A DNA stretch of 64,000 nucleotides from Phocaeicola vulgatus ATCC 8482 (GTDB lineage Bacteria > Bacteroidota > Bacteroidia > Bacteroidales > Bacteroidaceae), in assembly GCF_000012825.1 (NCBI RefSeq), contig NC_009614.1, positions 4,092,001 through 4,156,000 of the forward strand, read 5' to 3'. Within the stretch, counting starts at the first letter, position 1. Each line of letters begins with the position of its first letter. Below the pieces are notes generated by a model, which searched no databases, was not told the DNA's origin, and saw only the letters and a program-made list of their open reading frames with translations. Below are positions 26,075 through 35,041 of the stretch, piece after piece. Both the position numbers and the translations under genes were made by a program.

Positions 26075-27172
26075 ATGAATATACTGAATACTAGCAAAAA
26101 GTTCTTGAAAGCTGGAGTTTGTGCAATTATGCTGATAACAGCCGGACAGGCACAGGCACAGCAGGTTACGGTAGACGCCAGCATTGACTCGCTGCAACTT
26201 CTCATTGGCGAACAGGCTAAAGTGAAGCTGGAAATCAGCATGGATGCCAAGCAAAAACTGCAACTTCCGTTCCTGCGCGATACATTGGTAAAAGGAGTGG
26301 AGATATTGGATATAGCCAAGCCTGATACCCAGATGCTGAACGATGGAAAACGTATGCTGATAAAACAGGAATATACAATAACCTCTTTTGACTCGGCACT
26401 TTACTATCTCCCCCCATTCGAGGTGATGGTAAACGGAGAGCCTTACCGGTCCAAAGCATTGGCCGTAAAAGTATATTCCATTCCGGTAGACACGCTGCAT
26501 CCCGAACAATTCTTCGGACCGAAGACCGTTCGCGAAGTACCTATCACCTGGGATGACGTATCGGCCATCGTATGGCTTACCTTGCTGATGCTTGCTTTGG
26601 GCGGACTGGCTTACTATCTGTTTGTACGCTACAAGGATAACAAGCCTATCATCAAGAAGATCAAGATTGAACCGAAGTTGCCGCCACACCAGCAGGCGTT
26701 GAAGGAAATAGAGCGTATCAAGGGAGACAAAACCTTGCGTACAGCCGATCCGAAGACCTATTATACCGAGCTGACGGATGTACTCCGCACTTATATGGAA
26801 GAACGATTCGGCTTTAACGCTATGGAGATGACTTCATCCGAAATTATTGATAAGCTACAGGAAATCAACGACAAAGAATCTATCAAGGATTTGATGTATT
26901 TGTTCCAGACTGCCGACTTGGTGAAATTCGCCAAACATTCTCCGTTGATGAACGAAAATGATATGAATCTGGTAAACGCAGTAGACTTCATCAATAATAC
27001 AAAAGTGGAACCAGACCCGAATGCAAAGCCCGAACCTACGGAAATCACCGTGGAGGAAAAGCGAAGCAAACAGGGCAGAATGATTCTGCTGGGCAGCATC
27101 AGCATCATTGTTATTGCTATTGTGGTAATTCTGTATAAGGTGCTGAGTGGTGTATATAACCTCTGGTTTTAA
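26075..27172 (+). CDS. BatD/DUF4381-like membrane protein of the Bat operon
   Basis: 365 residues: signal peptide (ending AQAQAQQV), a periplasmic beta-domain of about 140 residues, one membrane helix near residues 166-188 (AIVWLTLLMLALGGLAYYLF), a cytoplasmic helical domain, and a second hydrophobic helix near the C-terminus (MILLGSISIIVIAIVVIL). The gene starts 5 nt after the DUF58 gene. Equivalent genes sit here in other Bacteroidales Bat operons; the precise role is unknown. Confidence 0.75.
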   Translation: MNILNTSKKFLKAGVCAIMLITAGQAQAQQVTVDASIDSLQLLIGEQAKVKLEISMDAKQKLQLPFLRDTLVKGVEILDIAKPDTQMLNDGKRMLIKQEYTITSFDSALYYLPPFEVMVNGEPYRSKALAVKVYSIPVDTLHPEQFFGPKTVREVPITWDDVSAIVWLTLLMLALGGLAYYLFVRYKDNKPIIKKIKIEPKLPPHQQALKEIERIKGDKTLRTADPKTYYTELTDVLRTYMEERFGFNAMEMTSSEIIDKLQEINDKESIKDLMYLFQTADLVKFAKHSPLMNENDMNLVNAVDFINNTKVEPDPNAKPEPTEITVEEKRSKQGRMILLGSISIIVIAIVVILYKVLSGVYNLWF

Positions 27173-27191
27173 CAAATAAATACTAGGAACA

Positions 27192-28190
27192 ATGATTTTT
27201 GCAAATATTGAATATCTATTTCTGCTGGTTCTGCTCATACCTTATATAGTATGGTACGTCATGAAGCGGAAGAAAACCGAGCCTACGCTTCAGGTTTCTA
27301 CCACACGCATGTATATGAAGGCACCCAAAAGCTGGAAGATTTACTTGCTGCATACTCCGTTCGTACTCCGTACGGTGGCTATCATCATGGTAATCCTGAT
27401 CTTGGCACGCCCTCAGACCACAGACAACTGGCAGAATACCGAAATAGAAGGAATCGACATCATGCTGGCAGTGGACGTTTCTACCAGTATGCTGGCCGAA
27501 GACTTGAAACCCAACCGACTGGAAGCTGCCAAACAAGTAGCTTCCGAGTTTATCAACGGCCGCCCCAATGATAATATCGGTCTGACCATCTTTGCCGGTG
27601 AGAGTTTTACCCAATGTCCGCTGACGGTAGACCATGGGGTGTTGCTGAATCTGTTCAACAGCATCAAAGGCGATATCGCCCAGCGCGGACTGATTGAAGA
27701 TGGTACTGCCATCGGTATGGGCATTGCTAATGCGGTGACCCGTCTGAAGGACAGCAAGGCGAAATCGAAAGTGATTATTCTGCTGACGGATGGTAGCAAT
27801 AACCGTGGAGATATTTCTCCGCTGACGGCTGCCGAGATAGCCAAACAGTTCGGAATCAGGATCTACACCATCGGTGTCGGTACAAACGGAACTGCTCCTT
27901 ATCCGATGCAGACCTACGCAGGGACGCAATATGTGAATGTCCCCGTCGAGATAGACGAAAAGACTTTGACCGAGATTGCAGGTACAACGAACGGAAATTA
28001 TTTCCGTGCCACCAGCAATTCCAAGTTGAAGGAAGTCTATCAGGAGATAGACAAACTGGAGAAAACGAAGTTGAACGTGAAGGAATTCAGCAAACGCGAA
28101 GAAGAATATCAGGTATTCGCCTGGATTGCTTTCTTCTGCATTTTGCTTGAACTCTTGTTGCGTAACTCAGTATTAAAGAAAATACCTTAA
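27192..28190 (+). CDS. batA: BatA, VWA-domain membrane protein
   Basis: 332 residues. Two N-terminal helices (about 5-17 and 55-75) flank a basic loop. The VWA domain has the full MIDAS: DVSTS at about 93-97, T in GLIEDGTAIG, and D in LLTDGSNN. A C-terminal helix closes it. In Bacteroides fragilis the bat genes support oxygen tolerance. BatA and BatB are paralogues encoded side by side. Confidence 0.92.
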   Translation: MIFANIEYLFLLVLLIPYIVWYVMKRKKTEPTLQVSTTRMYMKAPKSWKIYLLHTPFVLRTVAIIMVILILARPQTTDNWQNTEIEGIDIMLAVDVSTSMLAEDLKPNRLEAAKQVASEFINGRPNDNIGLTIFAGESFTQCPLTVDHGVLLNLFNSIKGDIAQRGLIEDGTAIGMGIANAVTRLKDSKAKSKVIILLTDGSNNRGDISPLTAAEIAKQFGIRIYTIGVGTNGTAPYPMQTYAGTQYVNVPVEIDEKTLTEIAGTTNGNYFRATSNSKLKEVYQEIDKLEKTKLNVKEFSKREEEYQVFAWIAFFCILLELLLRNSVLKKIP

Positions 28191-28202
28191 AAAAAGAAAG
28201 TC

Positions 28203-29225
28203 ATGTTTCGATTTGCAGACCCGAACTTTTTATATTTACTCATCCTATTGCCGTTTTTGGTGGCGCTGTATTTGTATTCCAATTATCACCGCCGCCAAAA
28301 TATTCGCAAATATGGTGATCCGGCATTGCTGAAAGGGCTCATGCCGACTATTTCCAAGTATCGTCCTGACATCAAGTTTTGGCTGACTTTTGCTGCGTTG
28401 ACATTGGTTATACTGATGTTGGCCCGCCCACAGTTCGGCTCAAAGATGGAAACGGTGAAACGAAGTGGAGTGGAAGCTGTCATTGCCTTGGACATTTCAA
28501 ACTCCATGCTGGCAGAAGATGTGACTCCCAGTCGTTTGGACAAATCAAAGAAATTGATTTCCAGACTGGTAGATACGTTCAATAATGATAAAGTGGGATT
28601 GATTGTTTTTGCAGGTGATGCTTTCACGCAATTGCCCATCACAAGCGATTATGTTTCCGCCAAAATGTTCTTGGAAACCATTAATCCGTCATTGATAACC
28701 ACACAAGGTACGGATATCGGTGCGGCCATCCGCCTGGCAATGAAGAGTTTTACTCCGCAAGAAGGAGTGGGACGTGCAATTATTGTCATTACCGATGGTG
28801 AAAATCATGAAGGTGGGGCAGTAGAAGCAGCCCAAGAAGCAGCCGAAAAAGGTATGCAGGTATTTGTATTAGGAGTAGGTTCACCGGATGGTTCTCCAAT
28901 TCCAGCTGAGGACGGTAGCAACAATTTCCGTCGCGATAAGGATGGAAATGTTATCGTCACCCGCTTGAATGAGCAGATGTGCCAGGAAATAGCCAAGGCT
29001 GGCAATGGAATGTATATTCGTGTGGATAATACCAACTCTGCCGAGAAGGTATTGAACAATGAAATCGCCAAACTGTCAAAAGCTGATGTAGAAAGTCAGG
29101 TTTATACTGAATTTGATGAACAGTTCCAGGCTTTGGCATGGCTGGTGCTTATCCTGCTGGTGGTAGAAATGCTTATTTTGGAACGGAAAAATCCGCTTTT
29201 CAAAAATGTCAGACTATTTAAATAA
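28203..29225 (+). CDS. batB: BatB, VWA-domain membrane protein
   Basis: 340 residues with the same layout as BatA: two N-terminal helices, a VWA domain with DISNS, GTDIGAAIRLA and VITDGENHEGG, then a C-terminal helix (ALAWLVLILLVVEMLIL). The start lies 12 nt after batA. It is likely to interact with BatA, BatD and the MoxR ATPase. Confidence 0.92.
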   Translation: MFRFADPNFLYLLILLPFLVALYLYSNYHRRQNIRKYGDPALLKGLMPTISKYRPDIKFWLTFAALTLVILMLARPQFGSKMETVKRSGVEAVIALDISNSMLAEDVTPSRLDKSKKLISRLVDTFNNDKVGLIVFAGDAFTQLPITSDYVSAKMFLETINPSLITTQGTDIGAAIRLAMKSFTPQEGVGRAIIVITDGENHEGGAVEAAQEAAEKGMQVFVLGVGSPDGSPIPAEDGSNNFRRDKDGNVIVTRLNEQMCQEIAKAGNGMYIRVDNTNSAEKVLNNEIAKLSKADVESQVYTEFDEQFQALAWLVLILLVVEMLILERKNPLFKNVRLFK

Positions 29226-29228
29226 GGA

Positions 29229-29942
29229 ATGCTTATGTTACAAAAAACCTATATCACTCTGTTATTCTTACTTGTGGCAAGCAGTGCCTTCGCCCAAAAA
29301 ACAGAAAGAGATTATCTGCGCAGCGGAAACAAGCTGTATAATGACAGCTTGTTTATCAAAGCGGAGGTAGATTATCGTAAGGCATTGGAAATTAACCCGA
29401 AATCAACAGATGCCATGTTCAATTTGGGAAACTCGCTCTTGATGCAGCAAAAAGCAAAGGAAGCGATGGAACAGTTTGAATCTGCTTCTAAGGTAGAGAA
29501 GGACAAGGATAAACTGGCACAGATTTATCATAACATGGGAGTTATCCTTCAGTCGTCCAAGCAGTATCCACAGTGTATAGAGGCTTATAAGGAATCTTTA
29601 CGGAATAACCCGAAAGATGATGAAACTCGTTATAACTTGGCTTTGGCGCAAAAGCTGTTGAAAGACCAACAGCAAAATCAAGACCAGAATCAGGATAAGA
29701 ATCAAGATCAAAAACAAGATCAGAAAGACGACAAAAAGGATCAGAACAAAAACCAGCAAGAACAGGATAAGAAAGACCAACAAAATCAAAATCAGCAGCA
29801 ACAGCAGCAAAATAAGGATGAAATGTCCAAGGAAAATGCCCAACAATTATTGAATGCTGTGATGCAAGATGAAAAGAATGTGCAAGACAAAGTTAAAAAA
29901 CAACTGCAAATTCAAGGAAAGAAGTTGGATAAAGACTGGTAA
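29229..29942 (+). CDS. batC: BatC, TPR protein with Gln/Asp/Lys-rich tail
   Basis: 237 residues. A signal peptide ends AFAQ, and about three TPR repeats follow (residues 25-140, for example YNDSLFIKAEVDYRKALEIN). A highly charged low-complexity tract rich in Gln, Asp, Lys and Asn covers about 143-200. A second ATG two codons downstream (29235) is an equally good start. Periplasmic scaffold of the Bat complex. Confidence 0.9.
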   Translation: MLMLQKTYITLLFLLVASSAFAQKTERDYLRSGNKLYNDSLFIKAEVDYRKALEINPKSTDAMFNLGNSLLMQQKAKEAMEQFESASKVEKDKDKLAQIYHNMGVILQSSKQYPQCIEAYKESLRNNPKDDETRYNLALAQKLLKDQQQNQDQNQDKNQDQKQDQKDDKKDQNKNQQEQDKKDQQNQNQQQQQQNKDEMSKENAQQLLNAVMQDEKNVQDKVKKQLQIQGKKLDKDW

Positions 29943-29981
29943 TTTCTTAATTTTGGCAAATAAAAAAATAATTAGATAGCA

Positions 29982-31817
29982 ATGAGGAAAGTAATTCTCT
30001 TATTCATATTAATAACATCGGTGCTCGGAGCATGGGCAGACGGAAATGTGACGTTTACCGCTTCTGCGCCTGATGTAGTAGTAAGCGGGGATCAGTTCCG
30101 GCTGACTTATACGGTTAACACTCATAAAGTCAGGGATTTTCGTGCACCTAATATCAAGGGGTTCGATGTCTTAATGGGACCAAGCCGTTCACAGCAGAGT
30201 AGTACACAGATTATAAATGGTAATGTTACTTCTACCAGCTCCATTACTTTTACTTATATTTTGATGGCTGATAAAGAAGGAACTTACACCATTCCTGGTG
30301 CTACTATTGTGGCAGACGGACAAAACAAAACTTCAAATTCCGTACAAATCAAAGTATTACCGCCTGATCAAACAAATGGTGTTGGAGGTGGAAATAATAG
30401 CGGTGGAAGAACTTCTTCACGCAGTCAGGTTGCCGGAAGCAAAATAACCAATCAAGATTTGTTTATTACCGCAACAGCAAGTAAGACTACTGTTTATGAA
30501 CAGGAAGCCATCTTGTTGACATACAAGGTCTATACTTTGGTAAACTTGCGCCAGCTGCGTGGTGACATGCCTAAACTAACCAACATTTATGTACAAGAAG
30601 TGGAACTTCCCCAACAAAAGACATTCTCTTTGGAACATTATAACGGAAGAAACTATAACACTACTGTGTGGAGTCAGTATGTACTTTTCCCCCAGCAATC
30701 GGGAAAAATAGAAATTCCGGCTATTACCTTTGAAGGGGTTATAGCTCAACAAGTTGCCTCAGACGATCCTTTTGATGCTTTCTTTAATGGTGGAAGTAAC
30801 TATGTGGAAGTAAAGAAAAACATTGTCACTCCTAAGCTGACCATCAATGTGAAAGCATTGCCCGATGGCAAACCGGCTAATTTCTCCGGAGGAGTAGGAG
30901 AGTTTACTATCAGTTCGTCTATAAGTACAAAAGAACTGAAAACAAATGATGCTGTAACCATTAAGTTAGTCATTTCTGGTACAGGTAATTTGAAATTGGT
31001 CAATACTCCGGAAGTAGCTTTTCCAAAGGATTTTGAAGTATACGACCCCAAGATTGACAATAAATTTACATTAACTCGCGAAGGTTTGTCAGGCAATAAG
31101 GTGATAGAATATCTAGCAATTCCAAGACATGCCGGCAATTTCACTATTCCGCCTGTCGAATTTTCCTATTTTGACTTAAAAAGCAATAGCTATAAAACAA
31201 TAAAAACAGAAGCTTACAACCTAAAAGTGGAAAAAGGTGCAGGAAATGCAGATCAAGTTATTGCAGACTTTACCAACAAGGAAGATTTGAAAGTATTGGG
31301 ACAAGACATCCGCTACATCAAAATGGGGGAAACTAGTTTAACTCGTAAGGGAGATTTCTTCTTTGGCTCAACAACATATTATCTATGGTATATCATTCCA
31401 TTGGTTCTCTTCGTTGTTTTCGTAATTGTCTATCGTAAAAAAGCTATTGAAAATGCAAATGTAGCAAAAGTACGTACTAAAAAAGCGAATAAAGTGGCTG
31501 CCAAACGCATGAAAAATGCAGGCAGATTATTAGCTGAAAACAAACAAGAAGCATTCTATGATGAGGTGTTGAAAGCACTTTGGGGATACATCAGTGATAA
31601 GTTGAATATCCCGGTTTCTCAATTGTCTAAAGATAATATCGAGGACGAATTGACCAAATATGGTGTTGCCCCCGAACTGATTAAAGATTTCATCGGAACA
31701 TTGAATGAATGCGAGTTCGCCCGCTATGCTCCGGGTAATCAGAATGAAGCTATGGATAAAGTATATTCTTCGGCTGTTGAGGTCATCAGCAAAATGGAGA
31801 ATAGTATAAAACACTAA
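29982..31817 (+). CDS. batD: BatD, oxygen-tolerance membrane protein
   Basis: 611 residues: a signal peptide, then about 440 residues of Ig-like periplasmic beta domains with the BatD core, one membrane helix at about 466-488 (YYLWYIIPLVLFVVFVIVY), and a cytoplasmic C-terminal helical domain. It is the largest Bat protein and likely the periplasmic core of the complex. Confidence 0.93.
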   Translation: MRKVILLFILITSVLGAWADGNVTFTASAPDVVVSGDQFRLTYTVNTHKVRDFRAPNIKGFDVLMGPSRSQQSSTQIINGNVTSTSSITFTYILMADKEGTYTIPGATIVADGQNKTSNSVQIKVLPPDQTNGVGGGNNSGGRTSSRSQVAGSKITNQDLFITATASKTTVYEQEAILLTYKVYTLVNLRQLRGDMPKLTNIYVQEVELPQQKTFSLEHYNGRNYNTTVWSQYVLFPQQSGKIEIPAITFEGVIAQQVASDDPFDAFFNGGSNYVEVKKNIVTPKLTINVKALPDGKPANFSGGVGEFTISSSISTKELKTNDAVTIKLVISGTGNLKLVNTPEVAFPKDFEVYDPKIDNKFTLTREGLSGNKVIEYLAIPRHAGNFTIPPVEFSYFDLKSNSYKTIKTEAYNLKVEKGAGNADQVIADFTNKEDLKVLGQDIRYIKMGETSLTRKGDFFFGSTTYYLWYIIPLVLFVVFVIVYRKKAIENANVAKVRTKKANKVAAKRMKNAGRLLAENKQEAFYDEVLKALWGYISDKLNIPVSQLSKDNIEDELTKYGVAPELIKDFIGTLNECEFARYAPGNQNEAMDKVYSSAVEVISKMENSIKH

Positions 31818-31836
31818 ATCAAAGGAGATTATAACA

Positions 31837-32655
31837 ATGACAAAAATATATTTCATTTTGATATTCCTGATAAGTTTTGTCACAGTCTACGCACAGAATG
31901 AATCAGACTCTGCACAGGTTACCGCCCAAACAGAAATGCCACAAAGTGCTGCTGTGCAAACTTTCCCAACAAAGACAGAAGCCGATAGTGCATATATAAG
32001 AAACGACTTTGCAGCTTCTGTAGAGATGTATGAGAATATATTAAAAAACGAGGGGGAATCTTCCGATATTTATTATAATTTAGGTAACAGCTATTATAAA
32101 ATGAATAACATTGCCAAAGCTGTCCTCAATTACGAACGTGCCTTGTTGCTAAACCCAGGAAATAGTGATATTCGTTTCAACCTAGAACTGGCTAGAAGCA
32201 AAACTGTAGACAAGGTAATCCCTTCTAGTAAAATGTTTTTCGTTACCTGGACTCAATCACTTATTAATACAATGAGTGAAAAGGCATGGGCACATACAGG
32301 CATCATCATGTTTATTCTGATGATATTGGCACTGTCTTTATTTATTTTCGGAAAACGAGTAGTCTTGAAGAAAGTAGGATTTATTTCAGCAATCTTTTTC
32401 TTTCTAGTGACTATTTTAGCAAATATATTTGCCTCAGAACAAAAATCTGAATTAATTAATCATGATAACGCTATTATAATGGCTCCTAGCGTTACAGTCA
32501 AAAGTACTCCTAACCAAAGTGGAACAGACTTATTTATTCTTCATGAAGGTAGGAAAGTAATAATTAAAGATAATACGATGAAGGAGTGGAAAGAAATTAA
32601 ACTGGAAGACGGTAATGTGGGATGGGTACCTACCAATGTTATTGAAATCATTTAA
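31837..32655 (+). CDS. batE: BatE, TPR and SH3-like protein
   Basis: 272 residues: a signal peptide, a TPR domain (YYNLGNSYYKMNNIAKAVLN, about 84-103), two membrane helices (about 150-190), and a C-terminal SH3b-type domain ending with GNVGWVPTNVIEII. It ends the bat genes proper. The PAP2 gene follows by 10 nt and may be cotranscribed. Confidence 0.9.
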   Translation: MTKIYFILIFLISFVTVYAQNESDSAQVTAQTEMPQSAAVQTFPTKTEADSAYIRNDFAASVEMYENILKNEGESSDIYYNLGNSYYKMNNIAKAVLNYERALLLNPGNSDIRFNLELARSKTVDKVIPSSKMFFVTWTQSLINTMSEKAWAHTGIIMFILMILALSLFIFGKRVVLKKVGFISAIFFFLVTILANIFASEQKSELINHDNAIIMAPSVTVKSTPNQSGTDLFILHEGRKVIIKDNTMKEWKEIKLEDGNVGWVPTNVIEII

Positions 32656-32665
32656 AACATAATCA

Positions 32666-33373
32666 ATGGATATACAACAGTACATAGCAGCAGATAAAGA
32701 ATTACTACTGAATTTGAACGGAAGCCAATCCTTATTTTGGGACGGATTCATGTGGGTAGCTACCAGTACAATTGTATGGGTACCTGTAGCTGCTATGCTG
32801 TTATATATCATAATTAAAAATAATAAAATTCAAGAAGCATTATTGACTATCGTTATGATTGCCTTAGTCATAACTTTAGCAGATCAAATAGCTTCTGGTT
32901 TATGCAAACCGTTTTTCGCACGTTTCCGCCCAACACAAGACCCCAATATTATGTATATGGTTGATATTGTAAACGGATATAGAGGAGGACGATTTGGCTT
33001 CATATCCAGTCATGCTGCCAACACATTTGCTATTTCTGTCTTTTTATCTTTACTAATTAAAAGGAAATCTCTTACTTTTATGCTTCTTTTTTGGGCCGTA
33101 CTCAATTCCTATTCTAGAATCTACTTAGGAGTGCATTATCCGGGAGATATTCTTTTTGGTACTATAGAAGGTTGTTTCATAGGATATTTGATTTATCTCC
33201 TTTATAAATTTATTCAAAAAAAAATCTTTTATAAACCACGTTGCATTTCTAATCAATACACTGCCAGCGGTTATTTGATTAGTGATATTAATTTATTCTA
33301 CATAATTCTCATTTCTACTTATTTCTTCATTATTATAGCAGGTATGATTGTGACTCATACACTCAATCTATAA
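32666..33373 (+). CDS. PAP2-family membrane phosphatase
   Basis: 235 residues with six membrane helices. The three PAP2 active-site motifs are present: KPFFARFRP, SSHAAN and SRIYLGVHYPGD. These enzymes remove phosphate from lipids such as undecaprenyl pyrophosphate or phosphatidylglycerophosphate. It extends past the catalytic core with a basic cytoplasmic stretch and a last helix. It lies at the tail of the bat operon. Confidence 0.92.
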   Translation: MDIQQYIAADKELLLNLNGSQSLFWDGFMWVATSTIVWVPVAAMLLYIIIKNNKIQEALLTIVMIALVITLADQIASGLCKPFFARFRPTQDPNIMYMVDIVNGYRGGRFGFISSHAANTFAISVFLSLLIKRKSLTFMLLFWAVLNSYSRIYLGVHYPGDILFGTIEGCFIGYLIYLLYKFIQKKIFYKPRCISNQYTASGYLISDINLFYIILISTYFFIIIAGMIVTHTLNL

Positions 33374-33502
33374 TCAGCAAATTAACCATTATAAATTTAC
33401 ATACAGTCAAAAATAGCACAAAAAGATTTGTTTTATGCATTTTTTTGATTAAGTTTATACCATGATTTAAGTACTCACTTTTATAACTAAATTTAATACA
33501 TC

Positions 33503-33772
33503 ATGAGAACAATAACATTTAATGAACTGCGCAGAATCAAAGATTCATTACCTAGTGGGAGTATGCACAGAATCGCAGATGAACTCAATATGACCGTAGA
33601 AACTGTACGTAACTTTTTTGGTGGACACAATTTCAAGAATGGTAAAAGTGTTGGAATTCATTTGGAACCGGGACCAGATGGGGGACTAGTAATGCTAGAT
33701 GATACAACAGTTCTTGAAAAAGCCCTTCAAATATTGAGAGAAACTGAAGAAAAAGTAACGCAAGAAGCGTAA
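33503..33772 (+). CDS. small putative HTH DNA-binding protein
   Basis: 89 residues. The N-terminal half contains a helix-turn-helix-like pattern (GSMHRIADELNMTVETVRNF) followed by a FGGHNFKNGKSVG loop. The C-terminal half is acidic and helical. Similar small proteins are common in Bacteroidales as conserved hypotheticals. It has its own terminator, and its target is unknown. Confidence 0.7.
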   Translation: MRTITFNELRRIKDSLPSGSMHRIADELNMTVETVRNFFGGHNFKNGKSVGIHLEPGPDGGLVMLDDTTVLEKALQILRETEEKVTQEA

Positions 33773-33777
33773 TATAA

Positions 33778-33816
33778 AATCCCGGTTGAATGCAACATTC
33801 AATTGGGATTTTTTGT
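33778..33816 (+). terminator. rho-independent terminator
   Basis: A 15-bp stem with two G-U pairs (AATCCCGGTTGAATG and CATTCAATTGGGATT), followed by a run of six T. Confidence 0.92.
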
Positions 33817-33847
33817 TTAACCTGAAAATCACTTAAAATATAGAATT

Positions 33848-34975
33848 ATGGAAGATAAATTGATAACCTTAGCAATCCTCACTTATGCTAAAGCACAGAT
33901 TTTAAAGAATGTACTTGAGAATGAAGGAATTGAAGCGTACATTCACAATGTGAATCTTATTCAACCTGTCATATCTTCTGGAGTAAGGCTAAGAATTAAA
34001 GAAAGCGACCTGCCTCATGCTTTGCAGATTATAGAAAGTTCTGCATGGCTTTCAGAAGATATAATCAAAGGTAAGGAGAGCAGCTCAGAAAGAAATAAAG
34101 AAAAAAGAAAAGTACTTATCCCGATAGACTTTTCAAACTATTCTCTTAAAGCCTGCCAATTTGGTTTTTCTTTTGCTAATGCTATTAATTCAGAAGTTGT
34201 GCTTCTACATGCTTATTTCAGTCCTATTTATGTGCCTACAATTCCTTATGGAACTGATAATTTCAATTTTCAGATCGAAAGAGAAGAATCTGTAAAAAGT
34301 ATGATAGAAACAGTGCACAACGAGTTGAATAAACTTTCTGATACAATCAAAAAGAAAGTTGAGTCGGGAGAGTTTCCTAATATAAAATATACTTGCATTT
34401 TGCGTGATGGTATTCCCGAAGAAGAAATCTTACGATATGCTAAAGAATATAATCCTCAGATAATTATAATGGGAACAAGAGGGAGAAGCCAAAAAGATAT
34501 AGACTTGATTGGTAGCGTTACAGCTGAAGTTATAGAAAGAAGCAAATCCTTTGTATATGCTATTCCAGAACATACACCACTAAAAACATTCAATGATATA
34601 AAAAAAGTAGCTTTTGTGACCAATTTTGACCAAAGGGATCTAATAGCTTTTGACTCCTTGATAAATGCTTTTAAATCGTTTCATTTTGCTGTTTCCTTCA
34701 TTCATTTAAGTACAGATAACGATGCATGGAATGAAATAAAACTAGCAGGTATTAAAGATTACTTTCAAAAACAATACTCTAAATTGGAACTATATTATAA
34801 TGTAGTGAAAGAAGATAACATACTGAACAATTTGGACAACTATGTAAAAGAAGAAAATATAGACGTGATTTGCATCACAAATTATAAACGAAACATATTT
34901 GCTAGATTGTTTAATCCTAGCATAGCAAGAAAAATGATATTTCATGCTAATACACCTATATTAGTAATAAAATAA
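33848..34975 (+). CDS. universal-stress protein with N-terminal signal-transducing domain
   Basis: 375 residues. Residues 1-75 resemble the small DUF2007 signal-transducing domain (AQILKNVLENEGIEAYIHN). Two UspA repeats follow: the first from KVLIPIDFSNYS, with the ATP-binding loop GTRGRSQKDIDLIGSVT, and a degenerate second from KKVAFVTNFDQ. Single gene with its own terminator. Likely a cytoplasmic stress or energy sensor. Confidence 0.85.
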   Translation: MEDKLITLAILTYAKAQILKNVLENEGIEAYIHNVNLIQPVISSGVRLRIKESDLPHALQIIESSAWLSEDIIKGKESSSERNKEKRKVLIPIDFSNYSLKACQFGFSFANAINSEVVLLHAYFSPIYVPTIPYGTDNFNFQIEREESVKSMIETVHNELNKLSDTIKKKVESGEFPNIKYTCILRDGIPEEEILRYAKEYNPQIIIMGTRGRSQKDIDLIGSVTAEVIERSKSFVYAIPEHTPLKTFNDIKKVAFVTNFDQRDLIAFDSLINAFKSFHFAVSFIHLSTDNDAWNEIKLAGIKDYFQKQYSKLELYYNVVKEDNILNNLDNYVKEENIDVICITNYKRNIFARLFNPSIARKMIFHANTPILVIK

Positions 34976-34984
34976 AGAATCAAG

Positions 34985-35020
34985 AAGGGTAGCACAAGCA
35001 AATCACAATGTGTTACCCTT
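34985..35020 (+). terminator. terminator-like hairpin after the Usp gene
   Basis: AAGGGTAGCACA (34985-34996) pairs with TGTGTTACCCTT (35009-35020), a 12-bp stem with one G-U pair. It stands 16 nt before the insertion-sequence target site. Confidence 0.7.
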
Positions 35021-35041
35021 CAACATATTAATGTTCACTTA

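Noticed and set aside
29598..29846. Antisense Leu/Ile-rich frame opposite batC
   Set aside because: It is the complement of the Gln/Asp/Lys tract and looks like a membrane protein only for that reason.
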